Shown one piece after another: positions 55,820 to 64,000 of a stretch of DNA of 64,000 nucleotides. Source of the DNA: Diphasiastrum complanatum (Eukaryota; Streptophyta; Lycopodiopsida; Lycopodiales; Lycopodiaceae); NCBI GenBank assembly GCA_029204225.1, contig CM055100.1, positions 64,337,067 to 64,401,066 of the forward strand. The letters are read 5' to 3'. A model generated the notes under the pieces. That model ran no database searches and was not told where the DNA came from. It worked only from the letters and a program-made list of their open reading frames with translations. Position 1 is the first letter of the stretch, and each line of letters opens with the position of its first letter. The position numbers and the translations under genes are program-made.

Positions 55820-56852
55820 TGTTGGAGTTAATCTTCACTCCTACTCACCTAAACTCCTTCCCTGAGTACTGTGATATTCTCCCTCTACAACGACAACAGT
55901 CCTAATCACATAAGTCGAACAATTTGTACATATAACTACTTGAAGCAGAGTAGGATCGACTCGACTTCACCGGCTCAACTGAAGTCTATCAACGACTTCG
56001 ACTCCATCGACATTGTCTCAAAGGTGAACAAGTCAACTCAACTCATTCGACACCTTCGACAATTGTCGACTATCACTAGTCAAAATGGAGCTCGTCATTT
56101 GCCCTGTACACTACAGACTACGTCATCATTCACTGTGTAGTAACTGCATCACTTTACGACTGTTAACCCACATATTTGTAACCTTCACGACCACTACAAT
56201 TGATGTGTATATACATACAATAAATTAGTAACGAAATTATGAAATGATTTATATCAGAGAAGAAGAGTCAATAATCAGTGGTAGCATGAATCAGAGTTCC
56301 TCTGTGAAATCCCTTGTATCAAACTATCTGATTCCATAGGATCAGAGTTTTCAGAGAGAGTGAAGGTAATTCAAGAAGTAGAGATAGTATTCGATCTGTA
56401 ACTAGCATAGTACGATCACAATAGCACATAGTGCGCCAATACTGTGAACCATTCTTGGGCAAAAGATTGTGATCTGATCATTGTATTCACAACAGCTTAA
56501 TACAAATTTTCTATTTTCTTATGTGTGTTCCACTATCAAATGCCCTTTTGATAATTTCTCTCTCGTGTACTAATACTCAATCCACAACTCACTTGAAATA
56601 TCTCATTCAAAGGAATCATGGTTGTCTTAGACACCTAACTGTTTCGCTCCCTTCATGGTTGTCTTCGACATTTACAAGGATATTCCTCTGGTCGATCTAA
56701 GTAATAGTCTGAATCAATAGATTGGTAAAGATCTTGTCATAATTCTATGTTGAGTCTTTCCCTTAACTGAATATCTCATTTAACAAGGGTAGTATCAGAG
56801 CTGATAAATATTATATTCAAACACAATGATTCTGTTTCATATAAACTCAACA
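55820..56852 (+). repeat. Copia 5' LTR
   Basis: Starts TGTTGGAGTTAATC, ends CTCAACA, about 1.03 kb, followed three bases later by the primer-binding site. The first 300 bases are rich in TCGAC/GACTTCG. The 3' LTR is missing because the element is truncated near 59750. Confidence 0.7.
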
Positions 56853-56855
56853 AAG

Positions 56856-56868
56856 TGGTATCAGAGCC
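56856..56868 (+). other. Primer-binding site
   Basis: TGGTATCAGAGCC, an exact match to the plant initiator Met tRNA primer complement. Confidence 0.9.
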
Positions 56869-56926
56869 ATAGGTCCAAACTATTATAGTATTCAAGACTA
56901 TTTTACAATTTCTTAGATCACTCATC

Positions 56927-59750
56927 ATGGAAGGTACATCTTCAAAAATCCGCTTGATCAATAAGTTCCACATGTGGAAATTCAAAATGAAGATGATACT
57001 CATTGAGAAAGACTTTGGGGGTACATCAACGGATCCATAACCAAGCCGGCTGAACTAGACATGCTGAAAACTTGGGAAGCTAAGGATGACAAAGCTCTTG
57101 CCATTGTATCTCTCAATCTTAAAGATTCACATATTGATCGACTCGTCTCAACCTGAGAAAGAAGTTCATGTCATTCAAGATGAGTGAAGGAACCTCAGTC
57201 ACTGGTCATCTGAATGAATTCAAATAGCTGCTCAATCAGCTAGCTGTAATAGGTTCACTAGTATCGGATGAAGATGCTAACATGTCTCTTCTATCTAGTC
57301 TTCTTCCCTCTTACGACAACTTAGTGTTGCTTTTTGAGCAATGCTCCTGACCTGTGTCTACAAAAGTTTACACCAAGTTTATTGCAGGAAGAAATAAGAA
57401 GGAAAATCTTATCCACATCGAATGCAAAGGCAGTCGCCCTCTATTTGAATAAGCAATAGTTCCAAAAGAAGAAATCTTCAAAGGACAAGAAGACCAAAAC
57501 TGAACAGACTGATTTAGACCAACAATCACAACAACACAATCGACAATATCAAAAGCCTAAAACTAGAGTCTTCTGCAAGTATTGCAAGAGAAACAAACAA
57601 TCACGACATCAAGGACTGTCGAGTTCTCAAGCACAATGAAGCAAAGAAAATGCAACAAGATGGAAGATCTGATTCTGTCAGAACCTCTCATGAAGACCCA
57701 ACACTGTTAATGGTACAAGATGATCAACAATGTAGAGATGCCTTGCTTTGGTACCTCAATTCTGGTGCTTCTCATCACATGACTCCATGTAAGTTCCTCT
57801 TCAAAAAACCCACGCTAGCATATTCGAAGTATATTTACTTCAATGACTCCATTACACATCAAATCGAAGGAAAAAGTTCCTTACGCCTTCATCTTCTAAA
57901 TGGTAATTCAACATTGCTTAAGAACGTGCTTTATGTACCTAAGTTGACAAAGAATTTACTTTCTATCATCAAGCTCACAGATCAGGGCTGCAGATCCTTG
58001 TTCAATTTGAAACAATGTACTATTTTGGATAAAGATTGTAATGAAATCCTCTCTGCTAATAGAGAAGGTAACTTGTACATTCTGAGTCATGAGTATGCAC
58101 TTTCTACCAATGTGAGTACTTGAAATGCCCAGTTATGGCATCAAAGATTAGGACACTTAAACATGAGATCTATCTTATACATGCATCATAACAATATGGT
58201 TAAGAACTTAAGTATTAATGCTGCATCCACTAACATTCGACATGTTTGTGAGATGTGTCTACTAGGCAAACAGCCTAGATCAAGATTCCCAAAGGGACAA
58301 GCCACTAGAGCTAAGTCCATTTTAGGATTGATACATAGTGATCTGTGCGGCCCTATGAGTACTCCTTCTCTAGGTTCAACTCTATATTTTGTCACTTTTA
58401 TTGATGACTATTCAAGATTCACCAGTATTATATTCATCAAGAACAAGTATGAGGTATTCAACTAGTTCAAAAAATTTAAGCAGTTTGTTGAGACACAGAC
58501 TGCTCAAAAACTCAAGACCTTGTGCACAGATAGTGGGGGAGAGTATCTGTCAGATGAAATGTCTGACTACTTATCATCATGTGGCATTCATCATCAGTTC
58601 ACCACCAGTTACACACCACAACAGATTGGAGTAGTTGAGAGAAAGAACCGAACACTTCTCAATGCAGCACGATCAATGATGTCAAATCTCAGCTACCCAA
58701 CAATTTTTGGGCTGAAGCAATTCAAAAACTTGCTACCTGTAGAACTACTCAAGCACTAAAGGAGTCGACCCAAAGACTCCATTCGAAGCCTTTCATGGAT
58801 TCAAACTGACTCCGAAGCACCTCCGAGTGTTTGGTTGTCTTTGCTATGTGAATATTTCATATGATCTGAGAAAGAACTCGATCATGTCAGTTGCAAAAGT
58901 ATCTTCATCGGATACTCGTCATCACACAAAGCCTATCAAATCTATGATATCAAATTGGGCCGGGTCGAGATGACGTCTTCCTCGAACATAGATTTTATGA
59001 CTTCAAGTAGAAGCAGCTAATGCAAGAGTTCGTTCCAATGACTCCCATTACCATCGACATGCTTCAACCTCCTACAACTGCTCTGACAACAATCGAAGAT
59101 ACCCATATCACACAACAAGGAGAATCATCATCGTAGCAACTGACTATTGTTCGAAGGTCGACATCGACAAGAGCCTGATCGATCGTTATATCCCTCAGAT
59201 GTTCATCAGTTATGATGAACTTGCCTCAGTAGCAAAAGCATTGTCGAATTCAAATGCAGACAACTGGCGCATTGCCATGAATGCTGAGTATAATTCATTG
59301 ATGAAGGACAAGACCTGGCATCTTGTCGAAGCTCCTCCTGATGCAAAGATTATCGACACCAAGTGGATCTTCAAGTTGAAGCTCAATCTAGATGGTTGTA
59401 TAACCAAATGGAAAGCTCGAGTAGTTGTCAAAGGATATGAACAAACTTATGGAATTGACTACACTGAGACTTTCAGTCCAATTGTAAAACTTCAGTCAAT
59501 TCGATCTTTACTTGCTATCACAGTTGTCGAATTTTTGGAAGTTCACCAGATGGATGTTCAAACATCATTTTTGAACGGATACATACAAGAAGATATTTAC
59601 ATCTATCAACCCGAAGGTTACATTCTTCAAGGCCAAGAACACAAGGTATGTAAGCTGCAGAAAGCTCTTTATGGGCTATAGCAAGCCCCAATGATCTGGT
59701 TCAATAGAATCAATCAATTCTTGTTGCAACATGACTTCATTTATAAGGGA
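56927..59750 (+). pseudogene. Ty1/copia gag-pol, 3'-truncated
   Basis: In order: gag start (MEGTSSKIRLINKFHMWKF), zinc knuckle CKYCKR..DIKDCRVL near 57570, protease with LNSGASHHMT (catalytic Asp reads Asn), GAG-pre-integrase LWHQRLGHLN (58136), integrase with HSDLCGP, DSGGEYLS and VERKNRTL, then a broken integrase tail. RT follows from 59199 (NWRIAMNAEYNSLMKDKTW, KWIFKLKLN, DYTETFSPIVKL, MDVQTSFLNG, KLQKALYGL). It stops before the YVDD box, where a gypsy LTR begins. Frameshifts and stops occur, but fewer than in the copy at 0.9-3.6 kb. Confidence 0.9.
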
Positions 59751-59767
59751 AAGATCCTCAAGATTCT

Positions 59768-60260
59768 GCTTACAAGACAAACACAATGGAAAATACACAA
59801 TCGATAAATCACCCAACCAAGTAGAAGCAACCAATCAACTCTAGAGCTTCACCCCCAAGCCAAGGATTAGGAAGCATGAAAGTAGAGTGAGAGCATGGCA
59901 ATGAATCAACCACAAATGTATGTAGTAGAGCGAGTTTGGTCTCCTTATATAGAGCCTAGAACCACCTGTGCACATGGTCATGCAAGGTCCTAACTCCCCT
60001 GTACATAGATTCATCTACAATAGAATGTCTATGCTTGGATCCTATATTCATAGATTTGCTATTGATAACTCTACACATGCATACATTGCCCCAAACCTTG
60101 TACTAACTCCATTTAGTGTGTTCTAGGCCTCACAAGGATATTAGTTACTTTCGGGTCACGTCCAGTATGATGTGGCATAACTAGCAACTTGTTTCACTTG
60201 AGTACCGTGTATCCAAGACTAGGATTTTACTGATCCTATGTACTAGTCATGAACATAACA
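59768..60260 (-). repeat. Ty3/gypsy 3' LTR
   Basis: On the minus strand begins TGTTATGTTCATGAC right after the pol stop and the tract CAAGGGAGTAAGAA. Its far end is probably the TGCTTACAAG at 59768 (so ...CTTGTAAGCA). It interrupts the copia RT. Confidence 0.6.
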
Positions 60261-60263
60261 TTC

Positions 60264-60900
60264 TTACTCCCTTGAACTGCTCCTGTCTTCAAAAGCTAAA
60301 CTTAGGGAAATTCTTCTTTATGCTATCAACTCTCTCCCACGAATCATCATCCTTAGTACGACCTTTCCACCGAATTAAGCACAGCACTTTCTCAGGTTCC
60401 AAATGTACACTAAGTGATAAACCTTCCGAATGGGATCAATCCCCATCTGATCCAACTGTATCACCTTCATGTAAACTTAGTTTCAAATGACTTACATGAA
60501 ATACTAGGTGTGCAGTCGATTTTCCTTGAAAATCGAGTTCATATGCCAAAGAACCAATTCTACGTACAATCCTGAATGGTCCACAAAAATGGGTAGACAA
60601 TTTTTAATGCTTCTCAGTATGTAATGTCTTAGAATCTTTTGGAATCCTAAGATATACCCAGTTGTTGACAGATTCTTGCTTTAGAAACTGTTAACTAGTT
60701 TCTTTGTTGCTTACTTCTCATAGCAGCATCTTGCTTACAGATTATTTCTTTATTCTGCCTGTCAGCAAAGGTTGTGGGCACTTCTTGAGATTATCTTTCT
60801 TAGCTCATTGCCAAAACCAGGCAGAAAGGGATTGATCATCATTGTAGTAACAATTTCTCAGTCTATCAGTGGGATACTCAGATTTGTCTCTCTTGAACCA
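60264..60900 (-). pseudogene. Ty3/gypsy chromovirus pol 3' end with chromodomain
   Basis: The minus strand gives NNWVYLRIPKDSK, CGPFRIVRRIGSLAYELDF, AHLVFHVSHLKLSLHEGD, then a stop, PEKVLCLIRWKGRTKDDDSW (chromodomain-like W-KG...SWE) and KFSFEDRSSSRE ending at TAA 60264-60266. This is the integrase C-terminal GPF/Y module plus chromodomain of plant chromoviruses, which steers insertion towards heterochromatin. One clear stop and some damage upstream. Confidence 0.85.
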
Positions 60901-61989
60901 TGTCACATGCAATCAAACCAACATGTAACCAAAATGTTCAACCAATAGATCGGCATGCAGCCCAGGTGAACAAACCGTGAAATCTACTTCTACTTTGCGC
61001 AAAATGAATTGAAATCAGATCCTAAGGACTACTATACTTGCATAAATCGACAAAACAAGAAACAAGAGCTAATCTACAGCATTTTAGAAGTCCAAAAATC
61101 AAGAAACCAACCAATCTTTTGATTTTTGGACATCCCAAGAACATCAAGAACTAGAATGTTGGAGGATATGCAAGATTTATACCACATTTCTAGACTATTT
61201 AGTTTACTTGAATGCTAGGTCCTACGTTAATCCACAAACAAGAAATGAAAACTAATCCACAACTGGGAAAGCAAGAAAACTAATCCACTCTAAAGTCCAC
61301 AACCCCACACAATATGAATGGAAGGGCATGATCATAGGGACATCACTAACCATCATGATCAAGGAGCTTAGTGTAGCATCAAAATCATGGAAAATCTTCT
61401 TATTAAGCATGGAGTGGATACAATGCAAAAAGCTTCTCTTCTCAAAGAGGGAGTCTCTTAAATAAACAAGAGAGCTCCTTAGGTGGCATCCTAGTGGAAT
61501 CTCCACATTTCACAAATTACAAGTGGAATAATGCTCTCCACTAGATGTCACCATCAAAAGGTGGCTCACTCTACTTTCTTTAAGAGGGGTCTACTTGCAT
61601 TTATTACATCAGCCTAGAAATACTAGTTCCTACATGGTCATTCCATCTTTCAGGATTCACCATGAGGCTTACACAGTTTTTGCTTGTCATTCCTAACTAG
61701 CATTTCTAGGCTCTCATACTCGGCTCTAAGTCTTCGTTAGTCTTGTCTTCTCAGAGACCTCCTCGGTCTAAGGTGAGAGGTGCTCTTGAGTTGCTCTGTC
61801 CGAGTATCTTGGGGATTCGTTAGAATCAGCCAACGTCATCCCACCCCTAATGTGTTGCAGGACCCACTGCAACTCATATTGAATGATGTCGCTCTGCTTT
61901 GCATTGGCATTTTTTATTGTCACTTGGAAAAGCGTAGATCCTCGTTCGCTTGCATAAAACCAAATGTTTATTGTTGCCGGTCTTATCAA
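60901..61989. other. No gene seen
   Basis: Probably the remains of LTR or spacer DNA; the phrase ACTAATCCAC recurs at about 61250 and 61280. No protein motif found. Confidence 0.3.
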
Positions 61990-62192
61990 AAATTATTTTT
62001 GCAACTTGTCACAATATAATCAGAATGTCTTATTGTTGCAAGTGGTTGACATTCCCAAAATTGGAGAGCTCTCGACAACTTCACAACTTGCATGCTCGAG
62101 TGCTTTTCTCGTGTCTCTTTCTTTCGTTGCATCTGCCATGGATGAATTGATGTTATTGGCCATTACTAATACATGAATGTTCTATTTTGTAG

Positions 62193-62330
62193 TTTACACT
62201 TCCTGAGTACACATCAAGCCAGGTGTACAGATTTAGACAAGAAATTATCCTGAGTATACTGGCTCGGGCAAGGCTTCAGCCTCCCGGTATTGATGATGGT
62301 GCAAAGGATGATGTAGTTGTACTAAATTAA
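62193..62330 (+). CDS. Possible terminal exon of an unknown plus-strand gene
   Basis: After the acceptor TCTATTTTGTAG, 46 codons in phase 0 run to TAA: FTLPEYTSSQVYRFRQEIIL, then ARARLQPPGIDDGAKDD. Composition and codon use look coding. An open stretch before it (VVDIPKIGELSTTSQLACSS, from about 62044) may be an earlier exon or a decayed part. I do not recognise the protein. Confidence 0.4.
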   Translation, partial: FTLPEYTSSQVYRFRQEIILSILARARLQPPGIDDGAKDDVVVLN

Positions 62331-62525
62331 GATCAGAAAAAATATAGATAACATAGAACAAAAATACATGTATAGACTTCATAGAAAAATATACATTGAT
62401 ATATCAAATGCTGCTCCAGTTTATGAATTTGGGAGCACAAAATACATGTACAGATGCCCAACTTGGGCTTTCATTTATTGAATGAAAGGGTGTATACACA
62501 GATTTTTACTAAAGTTTATTTGAAA

Positions 62526-63835
62526 TTATTGTTCCCCCACAATGGTGATTGTTGTAGGTAGATCTTTGCAGCACGTTATCAGCTCCTGTCTTTTTCGCAT
62601 CTGTGACATGGCAAATATTAGTGAATGTGCAATTGTAAATGATGACATTTTCTATTATTTTATTCTAATTTGAAATGGCAATAAACATAAAGTACTTACG
62701 AGTCTTCCGTTGATTATAAATCTGAAATATGTTGGTAGATTGGTTTGTAATAGCATGAGCTATGTTCTGCTAGAATCAAGCTTCCAATGCTCTTCCACCT
62801 CAACCATAGTCAAATATTCCTCATTGTATATAATGCTTGTCTCCATTCGGTTTGTGTGACCATTTAGTTCAAAGTCTTGATCCAGTGGTAGCCATGTACC
62901 TTCAATTTTCTTCTATCTTTGGTAGCTAAATGTGAGACTGAGCATTTGCCTTTTGATATGATAACGAAAGATCATTGAGGATTTTTTAATCCTGCATTCT
63001 ATGTCATTATCTGTTTTACTGTCCCAGCCTTGATCCATGAGATCTGACAAAGTCTCATCTGATAAATCCTTGCAAACAAATAAAGTTGGTGTCCTACGAA
63101 CACTAGCACTCGAGAAAAAATCAACAAATGTATGCAATGAGATAAACCAACTTAGGTGAACAATTTCCGAGCCTGTGCTTATCTTCATAGCATTTTTAAT
63201 ATCAATGAGTAGCTTGCATCTCAAGGATTCAGAAACAATGCTGTCAGGAGTAGGCCACTCATCACTTTGAAAACCAGGCAATGGAATTGCTTCGAGCTTG
63301 CCAAAACCTCCATCTGTTTGTGGCATATATAAAGATTCATAAAAATAGATACCACAATCTGCAAGTTCCTTTGGACTTCTTCCTCTGTATTGTAGCTTTC
63401 CAACATCAGAGTGAATCATGTCTAATATTTCTGCAAGTGATTGTGCGGGCTCCCATTCACTTATGCATGATGGATATAAATCTGAAAGAAAAAAACAATG
63501 TTGAAACATTTAAATCATAATCTGAAGAGCATCAATAAAGGAAATCACCTATTATTGCTGTAGAGTGCATATGTTTTGATATACTTACAATTACATTTTG
63601 GATGATCATGAGGATTGATATCATGTACTTTGATTTCTGAATGCATATATACATGTTGCACTAAGACTTTTGATATCGATTGACCTCCCAGGGTAGTCTC
63701 AAACTCCAAAATTTTTGCTTTCCAATAAGATTTGTAAGTCATTTTGCTCTTTTCTTTTGTCGAAAATTGCCCTTTGATAATGGATGCAGCAATACCCATG
63801 AGTTCTTCGTATATTTTGTTGGCTTCCAGTTATCT
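62526..63835 (-). pseudogene. Unknown multi-exon gene with two in-frame TAG codons
   Basis: Minus-strand exons: up to 63589 (YKSYWKAKILEFETTLGG...), 63481-62700, and 62600-62526. Splice sites are good: donor ATT|GTAAGT, acceptor TTTCTTTCAG, donor CTC|GTAAGT, acceptor GTCACAG. Joined, the frame reads SCISEWEPAQSLAEILDMIH, CGIYFYESLYMPQTDGGF, FVCKDLSDETLSDLMDQGW, WLPLDQDFELNGHTN and MVEVEEHWKLDSSRT, ending in VGEQ and TAA at 62526. Two TAG codons interrupt it (after SYQR near 62914 and after SSRT near 62735). The 5' part probably lies beyond the window. I know no family with this sequence. Either a pseudogene with two C-to-T changes or a sequence with unusual recoding; the first is far more likely. 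Confidence 0.5.
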
Positions 63836-64000
63836 CTGATATGTTACTTAATTTTAATTTTTCGTATCACATTTAATCTAATGTGAATGCCAACATAGTC
63901 ACAGTTACTGCGTATACCATATTTTATGTAACTGTACATACTATATTTCTATAACTATAACTAGTATAGTTAGAAAATTTCATTATACTAACCAGCATAG

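Noticed and set aside
61768-61989. Minus-strand frame LFQVTIKNANAKQSDIIQYE as a gene
   Set aside because: Looks partly coding, but has no splice partners or known domain, and a plus-strand candidate overlaps; not supportable.

Overview
The window is nuclear DNA of a land plant. It holds spliceosomal introns, an E-type PPR gene body, an auxin response factor exon, plant Ty1/copia and Ty3/gypsy retrotransposons primed by initiator Met tRNA, L1-type LINE pieces, a hAT transposase and long (GA)n/(CT)n tracts. One ordinary gene is spread over 18 kb of repeat-filled introns. That fits a large, repeat-rich genome such as a fern, another non-seed vascular plant or a gymnosperm. I lean towards a fern, but this is inference.

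Layout. 0-7 kb: broken copia and gypsy sequence, including a ~0.9 kb direct duplication of an LTR-like segment plus copia gag, and a gypsy 3' end with its LTR. 7.8-9.4 kb: a kelch pseudogene, an 84-bp tRNA-derived SINE with a 17-bp target duplication, and a 5'-truncated PPR gene. 10.3-12.8 kb: LINE (ORF1, endonuclease, start of RT). 12.8-21.4 kb: copia debris carrying a complete non-coding LTR element (13159-18183, LTRs ~1217 bp, TSD GTGTC). 21.6-24.5 kb: fragments of host genes (ARF exon, phosphoglycerate mutase) and two more SINE copies. 24.7-26.4 kb: a decayed Crypton/DUF3504-type tyrosine recombinase on the minus strand. 27-33 kb: gypsy RT, copia pieces and two unrecognised coding blocks. 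33.8-52.2 kb: a complete nine-exon otubain-type deubiquitinase gene (317 aa) on the plus strand. Its 11.1-kb intron 5 holds hAT, copia, LINE and inverted-repeat elements, and its intron 6 holds a copia integrase. 54.9-60.9 kb: gypsy and copia elements nested in each other. 61-64 kb: a terminal exon on the plus strand and a multi-exon minus-strand gene of unknown function with two in-frame TAG codons.

The otubain gene is the only complete host gene I can assemble; all nine exons join in frame. Almost everything else is mobile DNA or gene debris. The least ordinary items are the tyrosine recombinase, the very short SINE family, and the coding-less LTR element with a five-fold hairpin motif beside its primer-binding site and an uneven pattern of LTR divergence. 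All names come from reading translations and motifs by eye; no database search was possible.
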